Assembly: GCA_036362985.1 (NCBI GenBank)
Contig: JAYGXS010000004.1
Location: 67,586,123-67,650,122 of the forward strand
Direction: 5' to 3'
Length of the DNA stretch: 64,000 nucleotides
Origin: Ligula intestinalis
Taxonomy: Eukaryota; Platyhelminthes; Cestoda; Diphyllobothriidea; Diphyllobothriidae
Shown here: in pieces, positions 10,296-21,138 of the stretch
How positions within the stretch are numbered: the stretch's first letter is position 1
Layout: every line of letters starts with the position of its first letter
The notes under the pieces: model-generated
What the model was told of the DNA's origin: nothing
The model's database searches: none
What the model saw: the letters and a program-made list of their open reading frames with translations, nothing else
Program-made: the position numbers and the translations under genes

Positions 10296-10860
10296 TACCT
10301 AACAAAGAATAGACGGAAATATATCATTCCCTTCAGCTTTTAGAAGGCTAACTGGGACGCCATCTGGTCCTAAACTATAAGATCGACGATAACGACGAAT
10401 GGTTACAGTCACTTCCCAGAGGGTAAAAGTTATGGTTTCGAGGACTGCACCCATCCAAGCCCGGATAACCGGAGGTGAAGTGAACGAGCTTTCACTTAAC
10501 GTTTTGGATAGGAACGCATTGAAGCTATGGGCAGTAAACTTAGCGTCAGCTATGGGGTTTCCTAAGGCGTCTTGAAGTATGGGGTGTTGCGTTTTCCTCT
10601 GCGCTTTTACTGTACGCGAAAAGAGTTTCGCAACATCGTAGGAAGGATTTTCAGCGAAATGGGCCTCATCGGCTATCCGCTTATCCTCGGAGAGCTTCTT
10701 AGCCTGCTCAAAGATCAGTGTTATCAAGGGCAGAACGAAAGTGTCATTCTGCCGATGCGAACGACAAGGGAGTTTACGCAGCCTACGACGGAAAACAAAT
10801 ACTGTAAGGATTCGCAAAAATCGACAAACATTGCGCAACCGCATGCAGACAGTTCGTAGA
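10296..10860 (-). pseudogene. Family D region between endonuclease and RT (D1)
   Basis: Frame 10299-10844 (minus) lies directly upstream of the RT frame, separated by a stop near 10296. It contains NPSYDVAKLFSRTVKAQRK, FTAHSFNAFLSKTLSE and YSLGPDGVPVSLLKAEG. The last is the standard GPDG(I/V)P box at the start of non-LTR RT domains. The plus-strand sequence at 63150-63480 is a recognisable copy. No endonuclease motifs are visible upstream; either the element is 5'-truncated or that part has decayed beyond recognition. Confidence 0.8.
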
Positions 10861-11400
10861 GATTATAAAGGTACTGAGGCAAATGCACCCTCGGCTTCGA
10901 ACCACGGTGCCGCGTATTTCTAGACGTCCAATTAGAACCGCAAAGACTTTTGTCGAATTGTCCAAGCATACCACCTCTACATGCTTTCAAACGAAGGAGG
11001 AGTTGAGAAAGCCGAATCAAAGGAAACTGGAAATGCACTTCCGTGGGCAGTTGGTTTGTTGTTATGTAGAGTACCTACGCGTCTTTGCAAGAGGGGCGTT
11101 TGAACATTTCTCGGAGCCAGATAGGCAGATGATTCAGGAAATTGTGGTATCATGTCGTCTTTTACGACGATATAATCGATTATAATAATTTTGAAGGAAA
11201 TAAAGCGAAGACAGTCTTTGTAGTTCACACATCTTAAGGGTGTCACTGGTATGTTGCTGCCGAATTTCAAAACATTTGCCTTTTACAAAGGCGAATTAAT
11301 GATTAAATGCAGGCGTTTCACTGATCTAGTCAAGGGACACTTAAGTTTCGCTTTGCCAAGGAGATCGCAACGCAAAACCTCATGACCGTCACACAATGAC
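10861..11400. other. Unclassified DNA upstream of D1
   Basis: Short frames overlap on both strands (10883-11185 plus, 10977-11270 minus). The part nearest 10860 could be the remaining 5' portion of D1. I see no apurinic-endonuclease motif. Confidence 0.25.
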
Positions 11401-11404
11401 AAAA

Positions 11405-11550
11405 GTGATATGATGAAGAAGTCCCGGTTTCAAATCTTGGGGGTGCCAAACTTTGAGATTGGGTATGACTGGCTGATGACGGCTAATAAGCCAGAAATTG
11501 GCATTCCGGTCTCCCTTTGCTTTGTCGAATCCACTTCTTTATCATATATA
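11405..11550 (+). mobile_element. SINE-1 copy, left of the MITE
   Basis: The block from about 11420 to 11548 matches the plus SINE copy at 3342-3475. It shares a decayed B box (CCGGTTTCAAATC), the body string TTGAGATTGGGTATGACTGG, the GATGACGGCTAA and AAGCCAGAAATTG strings, and a CGGTCTCCCTT block. The A-box half is missing. A TA-rich run at its end is where the MITE begins. Confidence 0.7.
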
Positions 11551-11941
11551 CAGGGTGTCCCAAAAAAATGCATTCACATTTTACCTTTTTGTAAAATTGG
11601 TGTTTATCATAATTTTATTATGAAATAGGTGTAAAGATATTTACAAGTACCATTTTATTGTTTTTATGACCAAATTTCCTTAAAATGACGTCCATTTTCA
11701 TCATGACGCTGCTGACAGCACGAAGCAATTGAATCGCACATACCATGAAACAATTCCCTTGGTATTCAGGTGCATTCAAGTTCGGTGGCTACTGTCAATT
11801 CAGCCACTCACAGTAGTCAAAATGCAGTGAAAAACAATAAAACGATACTTTTAAATATTTTTACGTTTTTGAAAAACAAAATTATAATAAACGCCAAGTC
11901 GACAATTCCTTAAAATGTGTGTACATTTTTGAGACACCCTC
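11551..11941. mobile_element. 391-bp mariner-type MITE with TA target duplication
   Basis: The left end CAGGGTGTCCCAAAAA at 11551 is mirrored by TTTTTGAGACACCCTC ending at 11941. The inverted repeats extend about 30 bp inward through a CATTTTA block on both sides. A TA dinucleotide flanks each end (11549-11550 and 11942-11943), inside a TATATA context. Length, terminal repeats and TA duplication are those of a non-autonomous Tc1/mariner-type element. No transposase frame is present inside. Confidence 0.82.
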
Positions 11942-11943
11942 TA

Positions 11944-12190
11944 TATATATAAGCCCAGTGGATGAAGTCCAGTGATGAAGGTCCCGGGTTCAAATCTCGG
12001 TGGTGCCAACGACATTAGTTTGTCGACCATCCACTTCCGCATACTAGCGGAATGTTGCACACCTTCAAGGTCAACAACAAAAGCCAGTCAACCAACCATT
12101 GCTAGGATAGTCTCAGGTTCACCTGCAAGCGCTCTTAGTCAAATTCTTTTCGCAGGATTCTGCATGCTACATACCAGCAGAAAACACTGA
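11944..12190 (+). mobile_element. Second tRNA-like SINE fragment, right of the MITE
   Basis: A B-box-like GGGTTCAAATC at about 11987-11997 is preceded by GGTCCC, as in SINE-1, and followed by CGGTGGTGCCAACG. The body downstream does not match SINE-1, so this may be a second subtype or a short remnant. The frame 11972-12190 across it is not believed to be coding. Confidence 0.45.
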
Positions 12191-12500
12191 GACACCAAAA
12201 TCTACCTTATTAATTCAGTTGTTTCGTGTTTCCTGAAAAACGCAGGAAGAAAAAAGGGAATCTTAGGCAAAAACAACACCGACCGCAACCTCCGCTATCC
12301 TCCGGTCACAACTGTGGACAGTTTCACAGCGACCAATTAGCCAGCTTCAAATTCACGTCAGGAGGTTATGGCTAAAATCCGTTCAAATATGGTTGTACAA
12401 GATTCACCGATGTGGCGCACTTTTCTCAAAGTTGATCTATACTGCCTGCATGCGCCAAATATACAAGCCAAGCATCCTAAAAATAGAACCTACTTTACCT
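12191..12500. other. Non-coding, nothing recognised
   Basis: No coding or repeat signal seen. Confidence 0.3.
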
Positions 12501-12504
12501 CGTA

Positions 12505-14190
12505 TATGTATATTTAAGGGTTACAGGCAAGAAATGCCCTTAAAGACCTTATTAATGTAGAGCAAACAATGTTATTCTTACAGTTAATGTGCAGTTGGTG
12601 GAGGACATATGATACCATGGTAGAATTTAGAATGAATTTTCACGGAACAGAATGAAAACAGTCTAGAGCCAGAAAAATTGTTGACAATGCTGGCAGTAGG
12701 AAATCGTGTTGTAAAAGTCGCCTTTTGTCAAATAGAAAGGCATTGAGTCTTTTTTTAAACTCCGCAATTGTGTCGGCGGAAAACGTCTCGCTTGGTAGCA
12801 AGTCCCAAGGCCGGACCACGCGTTGTCTGAAGAAATATTTTCGGAGGTCTAATCGGATGCGTTCGTTTGCAACCTTGTAAGGATGGCCACGCAGGTGAGT
12901 AGTGGTGGCTAATTGGAAGAAATCCTCCAATTTTAGGGAGGAAATGTGGCCCCGGATTATCTGAAATGTCCAGAGCAGGGTGCACTGAACGTTCCTGTAA
13001 GACAAAGGAAAAAGGTCAAGTTTTGTCAATCTCTCCTTTTATGGTAAGTCCCTGAGACCGTCAACCATCTTTGTCGCCCTGCGTTGCACTTGTTCAAGAA
13101 GCTCCACATCTTTCTTCAACCACGGTGTCCAAACTGGCATTCCCTATTCAAGATGTGGTCTCACAAAGGCGCCAAATATTTACCCATAGAGTTCAGGTCG
13201 AAAGATTTTGAACGCTCGTCTGATCCAGTGCAGTGTGCTAGTTGCCTTCTGGATGGCCTTTTTACAGTGCTCTGTTGGCATCAAGTTCACGGTTGTCCAT
13301 ATACCAAGATCTTTGTGTGTATCAATCTCTTTGAATGCCGTACCATTGATAAAATTACGGTGTTTTGGCGACACTTTTCGCCCCGGGCTTATGTGTGAAA
13401 CCAGACACTTGGAAACATTAAAGTTAAGAAGCCATGTGGACGACCAGATAACCAGTTTATATATGTTCGATTGCTATCTCTTTGCGTCTTCGGCGCACCT
13501 AACTTCAGCCCATATTTTTATGTCCTCCGCCAACATGACAGCTGCGTAACCAAGCTCATTGAGGCAGTCGTTTACGTAAATAAGGAATAGCAGTGGACCC
13601 AAAACTGAGCCTTGTGGTACAACACGCTCGACCTTTGTCCATTCTGAGGTTGAGTTTCCGATAACGACCCTCTGTTCTCTGAGAGACAAGAAACTGCTGA
13701 TCCCTTAATGCATTTTTCCTTGAATTCCCACGTCCCAAATCTTCTGTAGAAGAAGCCTGTGTGGTACACTATCGAAAGCCTTTTTGAAGTCGAAAAATAT
13801 GACATCAATTAGATAGCCTTAATCTGCGGCCTTTGTCCACTTCTCCTGTGCGTAAAGAGCACTAATGAGGCAAGAGCGTCCTGGGCGAAAGCCGTGCTGT
13901 CCATCGCTTGTCACGCAAGGCCTGCCTCTACGATACACAGGCAAGGTTTTTAGAACTAAAAATTCTGCTTCAGAAAAGTAGTAGTCCTCGTTTAATAATT
14001 TTTTCCATAATATTGTGGCAAATGGTAGTCAAGCCGATTGGTCTGTCATTGTTTGTGGAGACCTTGTTGGGGCCTTTATAGAGCAGTGCGACCTGTACGA
14101 ACTTTCCCTGCGCGCATAAACAGCCGGTTGCAAAAAAAGGATTAGTAATATATTCACAGCAGTTTGGCTGGTTTCCCAACGAGCTCCCAC
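12505..14190 (-). pseudogene. Family B CR1-like retrotransposon, RT to 3' end (B5)
   Basis: Read down the minus strand with many frame breaks: VALLYKGPNKVSTNNDRPIG and IMEKIIKR (about 13970-14090), DGQHGFRPGRSCLI (about 13900), DVIFFDFKKAFDSVPHRLLL (about 13760-13810), VVPQGSVLGPLLFLIYVNDC then MLAEDIKIW (13474-13689), ATSTLHWIRRAFKIF (13180-13374), and PLSYRNVQ, LRGHPYKV, LDLRKYFFRQRVVRPWDLLP (12640-13029). The catalytic (F/Y)ADD reads LAED here, so the first catalytic Asp of the pair is lost. A 3' hairpin with AAGGGC and CCCTTAAATATAC lies near 12505-12550. It covers most of an RT plus the C-terminus, with no endonuclease. Confidence 0.82.
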
Positions 14191-14269
14191 AATGGAAGCA
14201 TTGATGAGCATGGTGTGTAGAGGTGAAGAAAAATAAACCAACCACTGTGAATAACAGTCATGGATAATT

Positions 14270-14400
14270 TTTTCCTCATCGGAATGTATTTCTTTTTCTG
14301 CTGGCGTTTCGGACCGTTGAACCGGCAGTCCTTTTTCAAAGCGTGAACTGACTTTATCGATAAGCAATTAAAAGTTGTGGCTGTAGGTTTTGGCCATAGG
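14270..14400 (-). mobile_element. Penelope-type terminal sequence with hammerhead-like motif
   Basis: On the minus strand, TTTGAAAAA (14332-14340) is followed by a GGACTG/CGGTCC stem (14326-14331 with 14311-14316), then GAAA (14307-14310) and CGCC. This resembles the box 1, stem II, box 2 order of the minimal hammerhead ribozymes known from Penelope-like elements. Box 1 is poor. It borders family B copy B5, so a PLE terminus may lie there. Confidence 0.4.
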
Positions 14401-15340
14401 CTGATCGATTTTTCAACGCTCGCTGCTTGGCCATGCGTGTGGATTTTTGCCGAATTTGACGGCACTTATATCGTGTTACTTCTCTTCGGTAGAAAATGCT
14501 GGTAATCCTGCTCTCGCTTCCGGTGGTTTCGTCACGGGACCGCCCTTGTTTGCAAATCCTAGGGTTGGTTTGACAAGGTCCTGTCCTTTACTAATATAAG
14601 GGCGCAGGACTTTGTAGGACGTGGGGAGGTCTAGATGCCTTTTGACAGATTTGGCGTCTGTCTGCCATGCCCCAAGCTGAGAGGGATAACCAGCGGCCGC
14701 GGGCGATCAGCATCCTCCATGGACGGCGAAGGCGATGGTTCCCATGTGCTGTGATATAGGAGAACGATGGATATTATTTAGCGTACACATTATTCCAAAT
14801 TATCCATCAATTATCAACCCGCATACATTTTCACCTCGTGTTCTATGTCGTGCAAACTTTGGTATAGCTGACTACCTTTTCTACTGCGGGGGACCAATCC
14901 CGCGAAACTGAGCGTCTCCCCGGGCGCCTTTACCCGATGGTGGCGTAAGCGAAGGGGGGGTGTCCAAAAGGCTGAATTTCTGCCGTCTATCTTCTTACTA
15001 CGCGGGACAACAAGGGGGTTAGTGGCTCTGCAGGCAAACTTCTCCTAAGTCGAGACGCCGCGGACGAGGTCACTTAATAGCAATCTTGGCCGCCCAGTCG
15101 CGCTCGATCCAACGAAATAGCCCATGTCCGCATGCGGCGCGCAATATTTGCCTTCACGCGTCTGGGGCGCACACGCGCACTCCAGACTGGTCGGGCCAAA
15201 TATCACCCTTAAGCTGACTGACACAAGTTCCACCCTGGCCATTTGTGATAATTCCTTACGGGCATTCCCGGAATCCACCCCGACAGGGAGCGGTCGTTGG
15301 TTGCTGTAACGGCCCCACGCTCTCACACGGTCCTCAGGTC
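14401..15340. other. GC-rich unclassified DNA
   Basis: Only short frames occur (15045-15326 minus and its plus-strand shadow). Several G runs (about 14955 and 15010) stand out against the AT-rich surroundings. I recognise no element. Confidence 0.3.
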
Positions 15341-15664
15341 AAACTCCATGCCAGACCAAGTGGCACCTTCCTCCTACCTATTCTCCAATCCTTTTGTACA
15401 GAATATACGGCTCCTTCTACTCTGGCCTTCACACGAATTCTCTCTTTTCCTAAAAACAGGGCCTGGAAGATCGTAGCCGGTAGGGTTAACATTATTGAAC
15501 TTAACACATTTCAAAAGAGGTTTGAAGGGGTTGGTGCTAGCAGGGCAGCATCTTTAGCCGAAAATAGACTCTTGGTAAAGCTTGATATTTCTAAACACTT
15601 AAATATAACTTTTTTAATTGAAAACAGTTTCCAATTTGTATACTTTTCTTTCAGCAGAAACTGA
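15341..15664 (+). repeat. Dispersed repeat family R3, copy 1
   Basis: The core at 15361-15485 matches 17085-17215 and 51975-52095. All three share a pyrimidine-rich CTATTCTCC block, a TACAGAATA or ACACAATAAA block, a CTCTGG block, and a purine-rich end with GTAGGGTTAAC or similar. A frame across it reads NRAWKIVAGRVNIIELN, which aligns with NRASKLVGVRVNRLSLN at copy 2. It could be an LTR or the 5' region of a Penelope-like element. Confidence 0.5.
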
Positions 15665-16790
15665 AAAAGCCCATGTAATAGTAGACCAAGTGAGTTGGTT
15701 TCGAGTTTTTTTTCCAGTTTTTAAGAAGACTGACAGCGCGCAAGATATGCTATGCTAACAAATCTATTCATAATGGGTATATATGTTGAAATATTTTTAT
15801 ATATCTCAGGTCATCTTTGCTACCAGGAATTTCACCTGAACCCAAGCACGGTGGCGTCAGCGGAGTTGCAACCACGTATGCACGTGCAAGGCTTGTGAAA
15901 ACCTAATAAAATGACTGTTCATATATGCACAGCTAGGCAAAATTTAAAAAAAAACTTGAGCCTAGATTACGTGATCATTATGCAGACTTGAAGAGGGGAG
16001 GTATTTTAAACCATAGTTACTCACTCTTTGAAGCAATATTGCGTTTTTAATTTTCCTGTCATGTTGCTTGATGGAAAAGCCATCATCATCGCCGATGTTA
16101 AAGTGCTTGAGATAGGAGCATGAATTTGAACAGCATTGGCGCCAACCTCGCTTACTCATGGCAATAGGGTCGTAGTGAAGTTGAAAGTAACAACACGGTT
16201 TCCGCGTTTGCGACTGCTAAGAAGATTGATTCGGCTTTTCACAATGAACTAAATCCCAGGTCAGTGTTAGTTCGTTAATGCTTTCATTTCTCTGTTGGAG
16301 AAATCATAAAGCACTACTATTTCTACTGCTTAGACTCCTGAATAACGGCATGCCAATTTAAATTTTAAAAAAAAGTGCTTACGGTCTACGTAGACGATCG
16401 GGGTAGTCAGATCTATAAAAAGCCTCTCTGCATGGCTTCGAAACTTTTCGACAGAAGAGCGTTTAACTCAAATGCAATAATGCTCTGTGGGTAAGTCGAG
16501 GCCGCTACCTGACAATCTTCATTTGTAGCAATTGTCAGCCCCCATTGTTAGCCGTGAAGGGCTATTAAAGTGCATAGTCATTACTTTTAATCTTAGTGAG
16601 GTATTGAAGTTTTGTTATTGTACTGGTTCTGGAGCTACCGATAGTCTTCACCAATCAAGACTACGTTGCGCACTTTTTCCGTCACAGGACGAATAGCTGT
16701 CAGTTACTTATTGAAGGTAACCGGTAGCCCTTATCAGCTAAAATGCCCAATAACTACTAGGTGAGTATATTTTTGACTTTGTAGTGGCCT
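15665..16790. other. Non-coding, nothing recognised
   Basis: AT-rich DNA with only short frames (15962-16159 minus). No repeat match noticed. Confidence 0.3.
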
Positions 16791-17335
16791 TGTTGCAGCC
16801 ACTTGCAGCCCAAGACCAATCGCTGACGCATGGCGCCTTTGGCCTGCCTGCGCGCCCACTGCTAGGCTAGGCGCTAACTGTCCTTGACCGACGCGCACAT
16901 ACTCCTCAGCGCGAATGCGCGCTCAGGCTAGCCAGCGTTAGCCAACCTCAAGGTCGTGCGCACGCGCTAATCTAGACATCAGCACCCCCATTGGCCCCCG
17001 GGACAAAGCATTTGCCGGCGGTTCCTGATGCTCTAGTCACTCCGGAATTGACGCACTAGCAGCCGGACTGCGGTCATCAGCGAGACCAAACTCTTTCCAT
17101 CTATTCTCCGTCCTGTGTACACAATAAACTCTTCCTTCTGCTCTGGCCTGCCCAAGACTTCTCCTATCTCCTAAGGAACCGGGCCTCGAAGCTTGTAGGT
17201 GTTAGGGTTAATCGTCTTAGCCTTAATTCCTATAACTTTGCGAAAATTCCCATTGAAAATTTCCGAAGATTAATTGGCAAACATACGTTTGTTTTCGATA
17301 AATTCTCGTCAAGCCTTTACATTTATATGGTATGA
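16791..17335 (+). repeat. GC-rich block and R3 repeat copy 2
   Basis: From 16791 to about 17080 the sequence is markedly GC-rich, with many CpG and GCGC strings. The R3 core follows at 17085-17215 and includes an AATAAA. It continues in frame as NFAKIPIENFRRLIGKH and DKFSSSLYIYM to 17335, where it stops. The final part aligns with FRRVFGKQ...NEFSSGHYIYM at 25200-25290. The block ends about 100 bp from the 3' end of PLE P1, which lies on the opposite strand. Confidence 0.5.
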
Positions 17336-17437
17336 ATGAACTATGGTGGTCGGTGGACAGATGAAAAGTTCTCGTTGTCATGGCGGGGAGGAGGGGCAAG
17401 GAAGGGGGATGGGAAGTTGAGATCAGAGTGTCAATGT

Positions 17438-18289
17438 CTAGACGGCCCGGCGTCCAAGACCACCGATAAGGTGTGCGTAGCTGGACTTGGTCATCGCTGC
17501 GGGAGCCGAGGCCTGTGCTCCGCTGTGGGTGGCCGTGTTACCTAGTTTTGCCCATGGCAACTGGGGCGCCGTGACGAAATGCTTTTGGGCACATAGCAGC
17601 GGTCTGCGTAGCCTGATGGCGGCCGCGTCTGCCGTCGCAAACAGACGCTGTCCGAGGAGTTTAGAGTAGCTTGAAGGCACCTTGTAAATAACTAGGAAGG
17701 CCTCTTTGGCATCCACGCGATGGTTTGAGTCTACCAGGTGCGCTAAGATCGAAATATTGACACATTTAAGCTCGCCCTTCCCTAACCATGTGGGTATTTG
17801 TTCCCTTACTCTTTTGGACAAGCACCGGCTCGTGCGACCAATATGTCCTGCTCCACAGGAACAGGTCAATGAATATATGCACATTGAGGTGGTCTGGGAT
17901 GGCAGTTTATCCTTAATCTCTCCGTATAGGATGGGAGTAGTCGAGAACAATGCATAGGCATTGGCTGCTGGGAAGGTAGTTGCTACGGCTTGACTCAGGT
18001 GCCTCCTTAGTAGTTCGCTTGGTCCTTCCCCTTGAAATGGGACTCTGATGAAGATTCGTTTCTTCTTCACTGTTAATACTGAGGGCTTTGGCGGCCTTTC
18101 AGCCATGTTTTTAGCGATAAATCGACAAGGATACCCATTTTGTCGAAACACGCCTTCAATAATCTTAAGCTTCTCTTCAATGCTATCAATCGAGCAAATC
18201 CTTTTCGCCCTTTGCGTCAAACACCGTACTAAATTGCGTTTGAAGTTCAACGGTACGAAACTAGCAAAATTTATGTATTGCCCGGACAA
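17438..18289 (-). pseudogene. Penelope-like element C-terminus with GIY-YIG endonuclease (P1)
   Basis: This 283-residue frame joins the end of a PLE RT region to its endonuclease. Residues 1-50 (INFASFVPLNFKRNLVRCLT) are the usual linker after RT. VKKKRIFIRVPFQGEG follows. The GIY-YIG domain starts at CIYSLTCSCGAGHIGRTSRC, runs through SKRVREQIPTWL, and ends near QRLFATADAAAIR. In family terms this nicks target DNA to prime reverse transcription. The YIG motif reads HIG and the usual EH reads EQ, so catalytic competence is doubtful. It follows the RT frame at 18335 after one stop, and is the most intact PLE in the window. Confidence 0.87.
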
Positions 18290-18334
18290 CGTCTTCTTGC
18301 GATATACCCTACGTTGAATGCTCCCGTCGGCTCT

Positions 18335-18958
18335 TTAACTCAATAGCACATCAAAGAATGGAAGCGGTCCAGATTGTTCTTCTTCTAGGGTAAATTTTGT
18401 CGATTTGTGCGCCCGATTTACTGTATGCATTAGCGTTGATAAGTTGGTTTGATCTGATGCAACTGCAAATATGTCCTCTACATACCGTTTATAGTACGTA
18501 AGATTATTTATCTGGTGGCTAAGTTGCGTAGCTTCTAGCTTGCCCATGAATATATTTGCTAGAAGTGGACCCAGGGGCGAGCCCATAGCTACTCCGTCCA
18601 ATTATCTGTACAGGTTATTGTCAAATAGGAACTGTACATTCAAGGTGCATTTTAGCAATAATTCCTTCAGTGCAGTAACCGGCATTCCTATGTTCTGCTG
18701 AGTCAAGGTAATGAATTCACAGATGTAGTCTACTGTTTCTGTGACAGGCACGTTCGTAAATAGGGACGAGACATCCAGTGAGAACATCATCATCATACCG
18801 TTCAGGTCAAGGTATTTCACGCCATCCACGAATTCGAAGGTGTCTCGGAGGCTGTGAGGTGCTATTTGACTCGGTATGGGTTTCAGCTTGTCTGCTAGCC
18901 ATTTTGCTGTCACATGGTATGGCGAGTTTCTCATATGTAGGATGGGATGAACGGGCAC
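18335..18958 (-). pseudogene. Penelope-like reverse transcriptase (P1)
   Basis: Two adjacent frames form one RT domain broken by a nonsense codon near 18602. The upstream frame (18602-18958) has PVHPILHMRNSPYH, WLADKLKPIPS and MFSLDVSSLFTNVPVTETV. The downstream frame (18335-18601) has LDGVAMGSPLGPLLANIFMG and YYKRYVEDIFAV. These are the diagnostic PLE RT motifs. The catalytic box is YVED where PLEs have YVDD, so one metal-binding Asp is Glu here. A second stop near 18334 separates it from the endonuclease frame. Only two stops in about 500 codons suggests a fairly young copy. Confidence 0.88.
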
Positions 18959-19210
18959 GCCATCTTTGTGAATCTTAGGCAGCCCGTATAGTCAAGGTAT
19001 GTGCGTGCCAACGGGACGAAGACGCTCTTAGTCATATTCGCTTATGACGCCGTCCTTTTGAAGTCTTTTCAGACAATCAGGCAGCTGGGTTTCAACCTCC
19101 TCGGTGGGATTTTAATAATGTCTGTCTAGCTAAACTTTTGTTCGTCTGACACATTTGATTGCAGTTTCGAAATATAGTCTGTTGTATCCATAAGAATAGC
19201 ACCCGTTCCC
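18959..19210 (-). pseudogene. Penelope-like RT N-terminal segment (P1), frameshifted
   Basis: Reading down from 19200 (minus) gives RPDKGTGAILMDTTDYISK, the conserved PLE DKG...D.Y motif, then a decayed stretch with several stops, and KRLQKDGV-type sequence near 19030-19060. It joins the RT frame at 18958 after a frameshift. Its 5' edge abuts PLE fragment P2, which runs the other way. Confidence 0.75.
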
Positions 19211-20097
19211 TTGTCTGGTCAAACCAAAGATCCCACAGTGTTAAAGGCGCTCAATGGGTACCTAAGAATAAACACCAAACTTGTGGAGGCAAATTCACGG
19301 CCCAGCTTTATCGAGAGATGCGTTGAGGTAATCGAGTACCCAACCTTCTACTGGAGAGCAATGCGGAGAAGTCGCACGGTTATCACAAGTCATACCTTAA
19401 GATTTGCCACGAATGAACTGTAAAACATCCGCGTAAGGATGGAAGAACTGGGACATCAACGTGCAGCCAACTTGACCACCTAAACGCAGACGAAAGACTG
19501 AAATTCGAGAATTATGTGCAGTCCATCGGGAAAAAGCGAGGAGAAGCCAAGATAACTTCTCTTCTTCGCAATATACAGGAATGCAGACCACAATCGAAGC
19601 TTCCTGAGGATCCAAGTCGGTACGTACACAACTATTCCTCCATATCTCTTGATAAAACCTCGCTAGAAGCCTTATCATTGGGTCCAAAATTTTGCTGCTC
19701 CGCCAGAAACCAAACCAACTAGAGCTGGAAACACAGTTTGAAAGGTTGCTTAATCAAACGCATGAGCTTCAGCCAGTGTCAGCGGAGAGTATGCAGCACT
19801 TTAAGTCTATACTAGTTAACTGTTCATATCAGTACTTAAACAGTGGCCAAAATCATCGGGGTCTGCTGACGAAAGCCCAAATGGAGAAACTAAGACAGCT
19901 CTGACAGCACACGGAGATCCTAATATCGAGGCCAGATAAGGGAACAGGCGTTGGATAGAACAGACTACATTGCGAAATTGCAATCAAATTTGTCAGATGA
20001 ACAAATGTTTAGCAGAACAGAAAAGGATAAAGATCGCACGAATGAGGTTGAAACCAAGCTGATTGATTGTCTGAAAGGACTTCAAAAGGACGGCGTC
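19211..20097 (+). pseudogene. Penelope-like element 5' part (P2), head to head with P1
   Basis: Plus-strand frames at 19516-19722 and 19692-19904 contain NYSSISLDKTSLEALSLGPK and a long helical stretch, followed near 19930 by RPDKGTG. The part at 19930-20097 repeats, with substitutions, the sequence at 19040-19200 (minus); both end in the same CAAAAGGACGGCGTC string. So P2 covers the N-terminus up to this point and P1 covers from this point to the end. P2 is cut at 20097 by the tail of a family B element. Confidence 0.78.
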
Positions 20098-20400
20098 AAG
20101 TCAAGTCAAATTTATTAAAGGAAATATAGGCAAACGCCTTTGAACTCCCTCTTGGTACCTAGGATTTCAGAAATGCATCGGCATAGCCGAACATTCCAAA
20201 GAAGTCGTTGACACAATTTCAAACGACTACTCGCTTGTTTCAAGTAATAAAATCACACTCAGCTTACACGAGCCAGCAGTGTAACTGAGGAAGAAGAGCA
20301 GAAAGGGAAAAAACTCCTAAGGCTGGCTCATAATTCAAAATGGAATGTCATTTTTGGTTTTTAGAAGAAAAACTGTGGCTCGTGGGGAAGTATGTGAATG
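20098..20400 (-). mobile_element. Family B-type 3' UTR and tail (B6), inserted at the PLE P2 break
   Basis: A TCAAG-type repeat tail (20098-20109) is followed on the plus strand by the mirror of the family 3' hairpin (20117-20150). Further in, 20295-20390 matches 1425-1520 of B2. On the minus strand this is a normal 5'-truncated 3' end. The tail's GTCAA unit matches the flanking PLE sequence, a plausible priming site. Confidence 0.65.
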
Positions 20401-20665
20401 ATAGGGGCATGATGCTTCTGTGAATATTAACGGTAGCCATGGCGTCCATGACGAGTAATATCTACATCCGAAGGACCATACGAGGAGACCTCGGAGTCAC
20501 GAGAACGTCCCGAAGACCGGAGATGCGACCATGATACTCCTTTGCTGTGCCAAGAGCCGAGGAACCCGCCACGTCGTCTGAGTCACACTGCAAAAGTTCG
20601 CTGCGGTACAACAAGGACGTAAGCCCCTCATATTAGTAGTTGTGGGCTAAATTTAATTGTCCTCA
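20401..20665. other. Unclassified DNA between B6 and P3
   Basis: It may be the remaining 5' part of B6 or the upstream part of PLE P3. No motif recognised. Confidence 0.25.
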
Positions 20666-20965
20666 CTTTGGTATATCCTATCCCATGCCATAGTTGTCCT
20701 TGTAATCACACAGGCCAAACTGAACGCATGCTCCGATCGCGCATACATGAACATAAGTTGACCTTACAACGAAGTGAAACTTATCACAAGTTGCAGCTCA
20801 AACCTACGAACTAGGCCATAAGTTCAATTTCGCTGCCATCAAGGTACTCGCCCACGCGGGAAACAAGATGAGCAGATAATCGATCGAAGTTTTGTCCACG
20901 AACGGAAATTCTGTCAACAGATATGTCGAATTCGACAGAGCCTTGCACTCTTACACACGATCGCA
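20666..20965 (+). pseudogene. Penelope-type GIY-YIG fragment (P3)
   Basis: The plus strand at 20677-20800 reads IPCHSCPCNHTGQTERMLRS then RIHEHKLTLQRSE. After a frameshift it continues with YELGHKFNFAAIKVLAHAG and NKMSR. This is the order of a PLE GIY-YIG domain: YVGQTGR, TRL.EH, GH.F.F....L, N...R. The YVG motif reads NHTG, so the active site is degraded. It has no long ORF and was found by frame reading. A hammerhead-like motif lies about 180 bp downstream. Confidence 0.72.
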
Positions 20966-21138
20966 GGCAGACGTTCGTCGTAATTATTTGGGGCCACCTC
21001 TTCCATAATCATTTCATTTTCGTTGCTGACGTGATCATTCGGCGCCCACACCAAAAAGTTAGCAATTTTTTACACGTTCAAATTTTAACTGTTTTTACAC
21101 GCTATAACGAGCCAAGCTTTTGTTACTGCTTTCCATCT

